Positions 33,500 through 41,951 of a stretch of 64,000 bases of DNA are shown here, one piece after another. The number at the start of each line of letters is the position of its first letter. Position 1 is the stretch's first letter. The position numbers and the translations under genes were made by a program. This DNA is from Oxalobacteraceae sp. CFBP 8761 (GTDB taxonomy: Bacteria > Pseudomonadota > Gammaproteobacteria > Burkholderiales > Burkholderiaceae_D). The stretch covers positions 1,662,996 to 1,726,995 of the forward strand of contig JACYUE010000001.1 of the NCBI GenBank assembly GCA_014841595.1, read 5' to 3'. The notes below the pieces were generated by a model. It was not told the DNA's origin. It did no database searches and saw only the letters and a program-made list of their open reading frames with translations.

Positions 33500-34873
33500 C
33501 TACACCGACGCCGTCATGGCGCCGATACGCAGCGTGGCCCGCAGACCGGGATGGTTGTCCTCCAGTGTCAGCGTACCGCCATGCAGCCGCGCCACCGCCG
33601 AGACCACGCTCAGGCCCAGCCCCACGCCGGGCGTGCCGCGGCCCGCGTCCACCCGGTAGAAGCGCTCGATGACGCGCGTGCGTTCGTGCGCGGGGATGCC
33701 GGGGCCATTGTCGGCCACGACGATCTGCACCGTGTCGGCATCGATGCGCCGCGCGGAGATCGCGATCGCGCCGCGCACCGGCGCGTACTTGAGCGCATTG
33801 TCGACCATATTGCCCAGCGCCTGCGCCAGCAGCACGGGGTCGCCCACCACGTGCAGGTCGTCCGGGCCGTCAAAGCCCAGCGCGATGTCCTTCAGTTCGG
33901 CGACCGGTGCATAAAATTCGGTCACCTCTGCGCTCAGTGCTGCCAGGTCGACATCGACAAAACCGGCGCGCCGGCTGCCGCTGTCGATTTCTGCCAGCCG
34001 CAGCAACGCATTGAAGATGCCCATCACACGGTCGACGTCATCGATCGCCGCGTCGATCTCGACGAAGGTTTCGTCCGGCGCAGGCCGCGCCACCGACAAC
34101 TCCTCGAGCCGCGCGCGCAGCTCGGACAGCGGCGTGCGCAGGTCGTGCGCGATCGCGTTCGAGACATCCTGCACGCCGGTCACCAGATGCTCGATCTGGT
34201 CGAGCATGCGGTTCACGGTGCGCGTCAGTTGCTGCAGCTCGTCGCCATCGCCCGGTTCGACCAGGCGGTGCGACAGCTTGCCCTCGATGATCGAAGCGGT
34301 GGTGTCGCTGATGCCCTGCATGCGGCCCAGCAGCGCGCGACGGATCATGATGCCGCCCAGCGCGGCGCTGAGCAGCACCGTGATCGCGCATCCCAGCAAG
34401 CCATATCCAAACAGGCGCTCGAGCTTCTGGAAGCGATTCAGGTTACTGGCCACGAGCAGCCGGTAGCCGTCTTCCAGCGTCACGCGCACCAGCTCCACGT
34501 TGCGCGGCACGTCGTCGACCACGATCGTCACCCGGCACAAGCCATCGCGATCCGGCACGCCTTCGGGCCAAGCCTGCAGGTTACCTGCCAGCTTGGTGCC
34601 ATCGGGCGCGACGAACAGCATGATCTTGCGCACGCCGTCGTTTACGCCGTGGACCTGGCTGTCGATCGCAGCGGCCAGCGCGGGCGGGCCCTGGCGGATG
34701 AACAGGTTGCTCAGGTGCTGCGCGTCGGATTTGAGCAGCTGGCTGCGCACCTCGCCGATATTGGTGTGCCACGCGTACCACAGTGGCCCGGCGAACATCG
34801 CCAGCACCAGCAGCGTCACGAGGCCATAACCGATGGCGATCGTGCGGGCGGAGAAACTGGGGAGCCTGAGCAT
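33500..34873 (-). CDS. Sensor histidine kinase of efflux operon
   Basis: 457 residues from ATG 34873; the frame continues upstream only through the regulator gene. An N-terminal membrane helix (about 10-30) is followed by a periplasmic domain of about 130 residues, a second helix near 165-185 (GLLGCAITVLLSAALGGIMI) and a HAMP domain. The H-box is DVSNAIAHDLRTPLSELRAR. The N-box region has LAQALGNMVDNALKYAP, the D-box VVADNGPGIP, and the G-box GVGLGLSVVSAV. It starts 14 bp after the regulator gene and pairs with it. The signal is unknown, perhaps an efflux substrate. Confidence 0.92.
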   Translation of the reverse strand: MLRLPSFSARTIAIGYGLVTLLVLAMFAGPLWYAWHTNIGEVRSQLLKSDAQHLSNLFIRQGPPALAAAIDSQVHGVNDGVRKIMLFVAPDGTKLAGNLQAWPEGVPDRDGLCRVTIVVDDVPRNVELVRVTLEDGYRLLVASNLNRFQKLERLFGYGLLGCAITVLLSAALGGIMIRRALLGRMQGISDTTASIIEGKLSHRLVEPGDGDELQQLTRTVNRMLDQIEHLVTGVQDVSNAIAHDLRTPLSELRARLEELSVARPAPDETFVEIDAAIDDVDRVMGIFNALLRLAEIDSGSRRAGFVDVDLAALSAEVTEFYAPVAELKDIALGFDGPDDLHVVGDPVLLAQALGNMVDNALKYAPVRGAIAISARRIDADTVQIVVADNGPGIPAHERTRVIERFYRVDAGRGTPGVGLGLSVVSAVARLHGGTLTLEDNHPGLRATLRIGAMTASV

Positions 34874-34887
34874 CGTATGCGCTTCGC

Positions 34888-35568
34888 TCAAGGCTGGTCG
34901 GTCAGCATGTAGCCAGCATTGCGCACCGTGCGCAGAAGGGCCGAAGGAAAGCCGGCGTCGATTTTTTGCCGCAGCTTGCTGATGTGGACATCGATGACAT
35001 TGGTCTGCGGGTCGAAGTGGTAGTCCCACACGTTCTCGAGCAGCATCGTGCGCGTGACGACCTGGTTCGCATGACGCAGCAGATAGGCCAGCAACTTGAA
35101 TTCGCGCGGCTGCAGCGCCAGGGTCTTGCCGGCGCGGGTGACGCGGTGCGCCAGCATGTCGACACTCAGGTCGCCCAGCGTCATGACGGTTTCGACGGCT
35201 TGGCTTTGCGAGCGGCGCAGCAGCGCGTCCAGGCGCGCGAGCAGTTCGCCGAACGCGAACGGCTTGGTCAGATAGTCGTCGCCGCCGGCGCGCAGGCCGC
35301 GGATGCGGTCGTCCACGCCATCGAGGGCGCTGAGGATCAGGATCGGCACCCGGTTACCTTGCTGGCGCAGCGTTTCGATGAGCGCCAGGCCGTCGATCCC
35401 ACCGGGCAGCATGCGGTCCATGACAATGGCGTCATACGGCTCGGTGATGGCGTAGACCATGCCGTCGCGGCCATTGTCCGCATGGTCGACCGTGTGCCCG
35501 GCTTCACTGAGGCCTTTGGTAACGAAGCGCGCGACGCGTTCGTTGTCTTCGATGAGGAGCAGTTTCAC
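34888..35568 (-). CDS. OmpR-family response regulator of efflux operon
   Basis: 226 residues from GTG 35568 (MKLLLIEDNERVARFV). The phospho-acceptor Asp is in DAIVMDRMLPGGIDG, the conserved Thr/Ser in LILSALDGVDDR, and the Lys in YLTKPFAFGELLAR. The winged-helix domain has LALQPREFKLLAYLLRH and VIDVHISKLRQKID. It begins 7 bp after the RND gene, so pump and regulator share a message and autoregulation is likely. TTAAC direct repeats upstream of the operon (40034-40056) are candidate binding sites. Confidence 0.94.
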   Translation of the reverse strand: MKLLLIEDNERVARFVTKGLSEAGHTVDHADNGRDGMVYAITEPYDAIVMDRMLPGGIDGLALIETLRQQGNRVPILILSALDGVDDRIRGLRAGGDDYLTKPFAFGELLARLDALLRRSQSQAVETVMTLGDLSVDMLAHRVTRAGKTLALQPREFKLLAYLLRHANQVVTRTMLLENVWDYHFDPQTNVIDVHISKLRQKIDAGFPSALLRTVRNAGYMLTDQP

Positions 35569-35575
35569 GGCGACC

Positions 35576-38500
35576 TCAATGCGCTTGCGGCTGCGGTTCA
35601 GACGTTTCCGCGGCCGCCTCGCCGTCGGCCGGCGTGTCATCGATATGCGTCGGCGTCTTGGCACGCGACGCGACGATCACGTAGAACAGCGGAATCAGGA
35701 ACGTGGCCAGGAACGTCGCCGTCAGCATGCCGCCGATGACGCCGATGCCCAGCGCATTCTGGCTACCCGAACCGGCGCCGCTCGACAACGCCAGCGGCAG
35801 CACGCCCAGGATGAACGCCATCGACGTCATGATGATCGGGCGCAGCCGCACCTTGGCCGATTCGAGCGCCGCTTCGACAATGCCCATCCCCTGCATCTGC
35901 AGTTCACGTGCGAATTCGACGATCAGGATCGCGTTCTTGGCCGACAGGCCGATGGTGGTCAAGAGGCCCACCTGGAAGAATACGTCGTTCTCCATGCCGA
36001 AGGCCGTCGCTGCACTCAGGGCGCCGAGGATACCGACCGGCACCACCATGATGACCGAGATCGGGATCGCCCAGCTTTCATAGAGCGCGGCCAGGCACAG
36101 GAACACGACCAGGATCGACAGCGCGTACAAGAGCGGCGCCTGCGAGCCGGCCTGCGATTCCTGCAGCGAGATGCCGCTCCACTCGAAGCCGATGCCGTCC
36201 GGGAGTTCGCCCACCAGGCGCTCCATGATCGCCATCGCCTCGCCGGAACTGAAACCCGGCGCCGGCTGACCGAGGATTTCGGCCGACTCGATGCCGTTGT
36301 AGCGCGCCATCGCTGGCGAACCCCAGGCCCAGCGCGCACTGGCGAAGCTCGAAAACGGCACCATCTCGCCGGCGCTATTGCGCGCATAGAGCAGCTTGAT
36401 GTCGTCCGGGTTCATGCGGAACTGGGCATCGGCCTGCACGTACACGCGCTTGATGCGGTTGTCCGTGTCGAGGAAGTTGTTGATGTAGCGCGAGCCCCAG
36501 GCCGTGGAGAAGGTCTGGTCGACTTCGGTCAGGTTCACGCCCAGCGCGGCGGCCTTTTCGCGGTCGATGTCGATCTTGTAGGTGGCGTTGTCGGCCTGTC
36601 CCGTGAAGCGCACGCGCTGCAGGTTCGGTTCCTTGCGCGCCAGTTCGAGCAACTGGTCGCGTGCCTTGGCCAGCGCATCGTGCCCCAAACCACCGCGATC
36701 CTGCAGCTGCAGCGAGAAGCCGTTGGCCGATCCCAGGCCGCGGATCGAGGGCGGTTCGACTGTGTTGATGGTCGCGCCCTGGTAGTTGGCGTAGCGCGCT
36801 GCGATGCGGTTGGCCAGCGCCGACACACCCAGCGCTTCGTCCTTGCGCTCGTCCCAGGTCTTCAGGCGCACGAACAGGCGGCCCTGGTTCTGGCCGCGCT
36901 GCGGCTGGCTCGCGCCATTGGTCATGAAAGTGGCTTCGACCACTGCCGATTCTTCTTTCAGCAGGTACTGGCTGATTTCTTCCAGCACGCGGCCCGTCGT
37001 TTCCTGGGTACTGCCGGCCGGCGTCTGCACCTGGACGAACATGTAGCCCTGGTCTTCCTTCGGCAGGAAGCCGCCCGGCAGGCGCAGGAAGAGGGCAATG
37101 ACGGCGCCGATCAGCACCAGGTACACGACCATCCACAGCGCGCGCCGGCCCAGGATGCGCGTCACGCCACCCAGGTAGCGGTCGCGGGTTGCATCGAACG
37201 AGCGGTTGAACCAGCCGAAGAAACCCTTCTTTTCATGGTGTTCCGGGTCGACCGGCTTGAGCATCGTGGCGCACAGCGCCGGCGTGAGCGTCAGCGCGAT
37301 GAATGCCGACAGCAGCATCGAGGCCACGACCGTCAGCGAGAATTCGCGGTAGATCGCGCCCACCGTGCCGCTCGAGAAGGCCACCGGCACGAACACGGCC
37401 GACAGCACGAGGGCCACGCCGATCAGCGCGCTGGTGATCTGGCTCATGGCCTTGATCGTCGCTTCTTTCGGCGGCAAGCCGTCTTCGTGCATCACGCGCT
37501 CGACGTTTTCCACCACCACGATCGCATCGTCGACCAGCAGGCCAATGGACAGCACGAGGCCGAACATCGACAGCGTATTGATCGTAAAGCCCAGCGCTGA
37601 CATGATGCCGAACGTGCCCAGCAACACCACCGGCACCGTGATCGACGGGATCAGGGTGGCACGGAAGTTTTGCAGGAACAGGTACATCACCAGGAACACC
37701 AGCACGATGCCCTCGATCAGCGTGTGGGTCACGCCCTTGATCGACGTTTCGATGAAGGGCGTGACGTCGTTCGGATACACGGTGCGCAGGCCCGGCGGGA
37801 AGAATTCGCCCAGCTCTTTCAAACGCGCACGCACGGCTTCTGCGGTATCGAGCGCATTGGCGTTCGGCGCGAGCTGGATGCCCAGGCCCGATGCCGACTT
37901 GCCGTTGTAGCGCACGTCGACGTTGTAGTTTTCGGGGCCCAGCGCCACGCGTGCAACGTCGCCGATGCGCACGGACGAGCCATCCGGCTGGACCTTGACC
38001 AGGATGCGCTTGAATTCCTCGGGCGTGCGCAGCATCGTCGCCTGGTTGATCGTGGCGCTCAGGGTCTGGCCCTGGACCGCCGGCGTGCCGCCCAGCTGGC
38101 CGCCCGAGATCTGCACGTTCTGCGCGCGGATCGCGTCCGTCACGTCGAGCGGTGTGAGTGCAAAACTCGTCAGCTTGACCGGGTCGAGCCAGATACGCAT
38201 CGCGTACTGGGTGCCGAACAGGTTCATGCTGCCCACGCCCGGCATGCGCGAGAGCGGGTCCTGGATGTTCGAGGCGACGTAGTTGGCGATGTCGAACTTG
38301 GTCATGCTGTCGTCGTCGGAAACGAACGCCGCCACCATCAGGAAGTCGGACGTCGACTTGGTCACGCGCAGGCCAGATTGCTGGACCTCGCTCGGCAGGC
38401 GCGGAACCGCCGCCTGGAGCTTGTTCTGCACCTGGACCTGGGCGATGTCGGGATCGGTGCCGGCGGCGAACGTCAGCGACGTCGTCGACTGGCCCGTGTC

Positions 38501-38749
38501 ATCGCTGGTCGACTGCATGTACAGCAGGTTGTCGATCGCCGTCATCTGCTGCTCGATCACCTGGATCACGGTGTTCTGCATGGTCTCGGCCGACGCGCCG
38601 GGGAAGGTCGCCTGGATCTGCACCGATGGCGGCGAGACCGGCGGATACTGCTCGATCGGCATCTTGAGCAGCGCGATGCCGCCGACCAGCATGATCAGCA
38701 GCGAGATGACGATCGCGAAGATCGGACGGTTGATGAAGTACTTTGGCAT
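35576..38749 (-). CDS. RND multidrug efflux permease (HAE1, AcrB/MexB type)
   Basis: 1057 residues, the normal HAE1 length. It begins MPKYFINRPIFAIVISLLIM. It has the TM4 proton-relay Asp pair in SIGLLVDDAIVVVENVERVM, with preceding FGLVLSIG. The porter loops contain FFPPGLRTVYPNDVTPFIE. The C-terminal half carries the internal duplication (GLSAKNAILIVEFA with the conserved Lys). It is an inner-membrane trimer that exports hydrophobic or amphiphilic drugs with proton exchange. The adaptor gene lies 6 bp upstream. No TolC-like outer-membrane factor is in the operon, so it must use one encoded elsewhere. Confidence 0.96.
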   Translation of the reverse strand: MPKYFINRPIFAIVISLLIMLVGGIALLKMPIEQYPPVSPPSVQIQATFPGASAETMQNTVIQVIEQQMTAIDNLLYMQSTSDDTGQSTTSLTFAAGTDPDIAQVQVQNKLQAAVPRLPSEVQQSGLRVTKSTSDFLMVAAFVSDDDSMTKFDIANYVASNIQDPLSRMPGVGSMNLFGTQYAMRIWLDPVKLTSFALTPLDVTDAIRAQNVQISGGQLGGTPAVQGQTLSATINQATMLRTPEEFKRILVKVQPDGSSVRIGDVARVALGPENYNVDVRYNGKSASGLGIQLAPNANALDTAEAVRARLKELGEFFPPGLRTVYPNDVTPFIETSIKGVTHTLIEGIVLVFLVMYLFLQNFRATLIPSITVPVVLLGTFGIMSALGFTINTLSMFGLVLSIGLLVDDAIVVVENVERVMHEDGLPPKEATIKAMSQITSALIGVALVLSAVFVPVAFSSGTVGAIYREFSLTVVASMLLSAFIALTLTPALCATMLKPVDPEHHEKKGFFGWFNRSFDATRDRYLGGVTRILGRRALWMVVYLVLIGAVIALFLRLPGGFLPKEDQGYMFVQVQTPAGSTQETTGRVLEEISQYLLKEESAVVEATFMTNGASQPQRGQNQGRLFVRLKTWDERKDEALGVSALANRIAARYANYQGATINTVEPPSIRGLGSANGFSLQLQDRGGLGHDALAKARDQLLELARKEPNLQRVRFTGQADNATYKIDIDREKAAALGVNLTEVDQTFSTAWGSRYINNFLDTDNRIKRVYVQADAQFRMNPDDIKLLYARNSAGEMVPFSSFASARWAWGSPAMARYNGIESAEILGQPAPGFSSGEAMAIMERLVGELPDGIGFEWSGISLQESQAGSQAPLLYALSILVVFLCLAALYESWAIPISVIMVVPVGILGALSAATAFGMENDVFFQVGLLTTIGLSAKNAILIVEFARELQMQGMGIVEAALESAKVRLRPIIMTSMAFILGVLPLALSSGAGSGSQNALGIGVIGGMLTATFLATFLIPLFYVIVASRAKTPTHIDDTPADGEAAAETSEPQPQAH

Positions 38750-38755
38750 CTTGGA

Positions 38756-39952
38756 TTATTCCTGACGCGCTGTAGTGGCTGCGGCAGGCGCCGCGGCTGC
38801 TGGCGCCGCTGCCGCTGGCGCCGCGGCGACCTTGACCACGGTGCCGGGCCGCAGCTTCTGCACACCGCTGACGATCACGCGTTCGCCGGCCTTCAGGCCG
38901 TCATCGACCAGCCAGAAACCATCGACCAGCGCGCCGGTGCGCACGGTGCGCAGTGCGACCTTGTTGTCCTGGCCGACGACCATCACGGTGGCCGTGCCCT
39001 GCGGCGTGCGTGTCACGGCAGTCGCGGGCACGCGCATGACCCCCTGGCGCACGCCCTGGCTGACGCTCGCGCGCACGAACATGCCAGGCAACAGCAGCTT
39101 GTCGGGGTTCGGGAAGCGCGCGCGCAGCGTGACCGAGCCGGTGGCCTGGTCAACCGTCACGCCCGAAAACGCGAGCGTGCCGCTGCGGCTGTAGGTGCTG
39201 CCGTCTTCCAGTTGCAGGCTGACCTTGGCCGCATCGGTACCTTCCATGCGCACGCGACCGGCGGCGATCTCGCGCCGCAGCGCCAGACCTTCGCTGCTCG
39301 ACTGCTGCAGGTCGACGTACATCGGGTCGATCTGCTGGATCGTCGTCATCAGGGTGGCGGCGCTGCCTTGCACATACGCGCCTTGGGTCACGGCCGACAC
39401 GCTGCTGCGGCCCGCGATCGGCGCGGTCACGGTGGTGTAGCCAAGGTTGATGCGGGCCACCTCCAGGGCCGCCTTGGCGGCGGCGACATCGGCCGCCGCT
39501 TCGAGCTGCGCTGCTTCGGCGGTTTCGAATTCCTGCTTGCTCACCGCATTTTCTTTCACCAGCACGCGGTTGCGGTTCAGTTGCGACACATTGCTGGCCA
39601 GCGTCGCCTGCGCCCGTTGCAGCTCGGCTTCGGCGCTCTTGACGGCGGCGCGATACGGCGCCGGATCGATCAGGTACAGCGGCTCGCCCTTGCGCACGTC
39701 GGCGCCCTCGGTGAAGCGGCGTTCCTGCACGATCCCGTCGACCCGGGCCCGTACCTCGGCCAGCAGGAACGGCGCCGTGCGGCCGGGCAGGGCGATGTTC
39801 AGCGCCACGTTCGTGGTGGCCATGGTCAGTATGGCGACTTCGGGCACCGCAGGCGGGGCAGGCTTGGGGTCGTTGCCGCAGGCGGAGAGCAGCGCGGCGG
39901 CCGTTATGGCGGTCGCCAGCGCCAGGCGGCGCGGAAGGGTCATCGAGGGCAT
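38756..39952 (-). CDS. RND efflux periplasmic adaptor (AcrA/MexA type) lipoprotein
   Basis: 398 residues from ATG 39952; a TTG further upstream and ATG 39943 are alternatives. The signal ends in a lipobox LLSAC, so the mature protein is tethered by lipid. It has the biotinyl-lipoyl entry VRARVDGIVQERRFTEGADV, a helical hairpin (about 85-150), then GYTTVTAPIAGRSSVSAVTQ. The C-terminus is a long Ala/Pro low-complexity tail of repeated APAAA units. It links the RND pump to an outer-membrane channel and is the first gene of a four-gene operon. Confidence 0.93.
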   Translation of the reverse strand: MPSMTLPRRLALATAITAAALLSACGNDPKPAPPAVPEVAILTMATTNVALNIALPGRTAPFLLAEVRARVDGIVQERRFTEGADVRKGEPLYLIDPAPYRAAVKSAEAELQRAQATLASNVSQLNRNRVLVKENAVSKQEFETAEAAQLEAAADVAAAKAALEVARINLGYTTVTAPIAGRSSVSAVTQGAYVQGSAATLMTTIQQIDPMYVDLQQSSSEGLALRREIAAGRVRMEGTDAAKVSLQLEDGSTYSRSGTLAFSGVTVDQATGSVTLRARFPNPDKLLLPGMFVRASVSQGVRQGVMRVPATAVTRTPQGTATVMVVGQDNKVALRTVRTGALVDGFWLVDDGLKAGERVIVSGVQKLRPGTVVKVAAAPAAAAPAAAAPAAATTARQE

Positions 39953-40033
39953 GGGTGTCGGATCCGTTTGCAAGGTGGAGAGCGTATTGTTCCCTACCTT
40001 CGACTATGCCCGGCGCAGGCTTAAGCGGGGGTG

Positions 40034-40056
40034 GTTAATTCGTTAAATATCGTTAA
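40034..40056 (-). promoter_or_regulatory. GTTAA direct repeats upstream of efflux operon
   Basis: GTTAA occurs at 40034, 40042 and 40052 (TTAAC on the coding strand), with 8- and 10-bp spacing, 80-105 bp before the adaptor ATG. OmpR-family regulators usually bind direct repeats about one helical turn apart, so this is a candidate site for the operon's own regulator. Confidence 0.4.
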
Positions 40057-40073
40057 TGTTGGCGCTGCCAGCC

Positions 40074-40919
40074 TCAGCGCCAGTGCCCACGTCGGTATGC
40101 GATCGCGAGCAGCGCGATGGCAGCCATGGACCAGGTGATGCCGGTGACGATGGAACCTTCAACGCCGTAATCCCCGCCGGACAGCCATGCTGGACCGCTT
40201 GTGGATACCTGAAGCCAGCCGCGAGCGGGGTGGCCGGAGACAGAGACTGCGAACACGGCATCACACAAAAAATTCCATGCGAAATGCAGGCCGATCGGCA
40301 GCCACAGACGGCCAGAGAGCAGATAGGCGCCGGAGAGGGCAAGCGATGCCACCGCCGTCATCGCCGCGCCCAGCACGTTGAAACCTCCGTTCGGCATGTG
40401 GGCGACAACAAAAATCACGGTCGACACGCCCAACGCAATTTTCGTGCCCCAGAATTTTTGTAGCATGCCGAAGACAATGGCGCGGAACACGATTTCCTCG
40501 AAGATGGCCACCATGACTTGTTCAGGAAAAGGCTTCAGCAGCACACCCGGCGCTACTGCGCCAGTGATGATGAAGGCGCCACTGGCCAGCAACACCGAAT
40601 ACGTCGCCACGACGAGCAGCACGCCGATGCCGAGTCCGCGCCATAGTTCACGTCCCGCACCAGCCAGAGCCAGCTCAGTGACCGGGCGGCGCTCCAGGCG
40701 CATGACAAACCAGCGATAGCCAGCTACCGCGACAGCAGCCGACAGCAGCATGGGCCAGCCGAGGCGCAGCGGTTTCGGCACGATTTCGGTAAGCCCCAGC
40801 GTGACAAACATCGGCGCGATTGTCGCCAGGATGCCCACGATCGCCAGGATCAAAGGATATCGCAGGATGCGTGTGCGCAGCGGAAGTGCGGATGGTACGG
40901 CATATTGCTGGGTACTCAT
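40074..40919 (-). CDS. CPBP-family intramembrane metalloprotease
   Basis: 281 residues, with about seven or eight hydrophobic segments. The catalytic motif EEIVFRAIVF (EExxxR) lies near residue 141, and conserved His residues follow in FVVAHMPNGG and GLHFAWNFLCDAVF. These are the marks of the Abi/Rce1-like CPBP family, which cleave prenylated or small peptide substrates, including bacteriocin-related ones; no substrate is evident here. Its ATG overlaps the stop of the MarR gene (ATGA), so both are made from one message and MarR probably controls it. Confidence 0.9.
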   Translation of the reverse strand: MSTQQYAVPSALPLRTRILRYPLILAIVGILATIAPMFVTLGLTEIVPKPLRLGWPMLLSAAVAVAGYRWFVMRLERRPVTELALAGAGRELWRGLGIGVLLVVATYSVLLASGAFIITGAVAPGVLLKPFPEQVMVAIFEEIVFRAIVFGMLQKFWGTKIALGVSTVIFVVAHMPNGGFNVLGAAMTAVASLALSGAYLLSGRLWLPIGLHFAWNFLCDAVFAVSVSGHPARGWLQVSTSGPAWLSGGDYGVEGSIVTGITWSMAAIALLAIAYRRGHWR

Positions 40920-41392
40920 GACGGCTCCTCGTGGTTGGTTTGCTCGCGCGCGGCATGGATCCGTGCGCCGAACGGTCGTGCTTCCAGCGCAGCAATTGCT
41001 TGCGCCAATACTTCCGACAGCGGGTATGCCAGATCTGCATCCAGCGTCGCAGCGGCCGCAGTCGTCGCCGCCCAGCAGGACTGCAGTTGCGGCAGCAGCG
41101 CGCGCCCTTGCTCCGACAACCCGATCAGCTTTTGCCGTCCATCTTCGGATGACATGCGGATGACCAGTTCTTCCTTCAGCATCAATGCAACGGTCTGCGT
41201 TGCCGCCGGCTGCGTGATGCCAGCACTTGCGGCAATGTCGCCAATAGTGCGCGGCTCACGTACCGCCAGTGCGCGCATGACGGGGGTATAGCGCGGGCGG
41301 TAACTCAGGCCGGCCTCCGTATAGGAAGCAGCCACTGCGCCGTCGAGCAGCTCGATAAGATGGCGCAACTTGGTGCCGAGTCCTTGTTTCAT
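40916..41392 (-). CDS. MarR-family transcriptional regulator
   Basis: 158 residues from the ATG at 41392; ATG 41404 is an alternative. The winged-helix core has RYTPVMRALAVREPRTIGDI, IAASAGITQPAATQTVALML (recognition helix) and the wing IRMSSEDGRQKLIGLSEQG. Helices at both ends would form the dimer interface. It probably represses its own operon with the CPBP protease: a near-perfect palindrome sits just upstream (41411-41434). It overlaps the protease gene by 4 bp. Confidence 0.88.
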   Translation of the reverse strand: MKQGLGTKLRHLIELLDGAVAASYTEAGLSYRPRYTPVMRALAVREPRTIGDIAASAGITQPAATQTVALMLKEELVIRMSSEDGRQKLIGLSEQGRALLPQLQSCWAATTAAAATLDADLAYPLSEVLAQAIAALEARPFGARIHAAREQTNHEEPS

Positions 41393-41410
41393 GGATTTGA
41401 TCATACACTT

Positions 41411-41434
41411 ATTTGTATAAGCGCTTATATAAAT
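41411..41434. promoter_or_regulatory. MarR operator candidate
   Basis: A 24-bp inverted repeat with one mismatched pair has the perfect core TATAAGCGCTTATA (41416-41429). It is in an AT-rich promoter region about 20 bp before the MarR start. Size and symmetry suit a MarR dimer. Confidence 0.65.
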
Positions 41435-41557
41435 TTTGCAAGCTGCCTTTTGACGAGGCAAAATTAAAGGGGCTCATGAAAAACGTGTAGCGGCGCACAG
41501 CCGGACCAGGCAAGATGGGACGTTCAGCGCTTGAATCAGCAATCAGGAGACACTGAC

Positions 41558-41893
41558 GTGCCTTTTTCCGTTTTATTCGTTCTTCTATTCATGCTTTGCG
41601 CTGTCATCAGTCCGTTGGTAGCAGCGGGAGTCATCTGGGCGCGATGCACACCGCGGTGGTGTCACCTGGGAAGGCGGGCGAGCACAATGGGAATTATCCT
41701 GGCTGCGCTATCTATTGCGATATATTTCACGCTTCACGCGCTGCTGGGAGAAGACATTCCCCTTAAACCACTGACCGTTGCAATCGCTGGTGGCGCCGGT
41801 TTCACGGCTGGGGTATTCGGTATCTGCGCATGGATATGGGCGAGGCGCCGCAAAGACTTGGCGACAGCCGACCGCGCACTGCACGCAGACTGA
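41558..41893 (+). CDS. Small membrane protein of unknown function
   Basis: 111 residues from GTG 41558, with CAGGAGAC 8 bp upstream; a TTG at 41531 is less likely. It has three hydrophobic segments: LFVLLFMLCAVISPLVAAGV, MGIILAALSIAIYFTLHALL and VAIAGGAGFTAGVFGICAWI. A basic C-terminus follows (WARRRKDLA). It is divergent from the MarR operon, and the shared AT-rich region holds the operator, so it may be co-regulated. The family is not recognised. Confidence 0.65.
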   Translation: MPFSVLFVLLFMLCAVISPLVAAGVIWARCTPRWCHLGRRASTMGIILAALSIAIYFTLHALLGEDIPLKPLTVAIAGGAGFTAGVFGICAWIWARRRKDLATADRALHAD

Positions 41894-41951
41894 GGCCAGT
41901 CAGCCATCGCAGGCCGGCCTGGCCTGGCCTGGCCCACCAGAATCCGGTGCA

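Noticed and set aside
35459..40024. Two long frames on the plus strand over the RND pump and adaptor
   Set aside because: They are His/Gln/Arg-rich shadows; the minus strand has intact RND and adaptor sequence.
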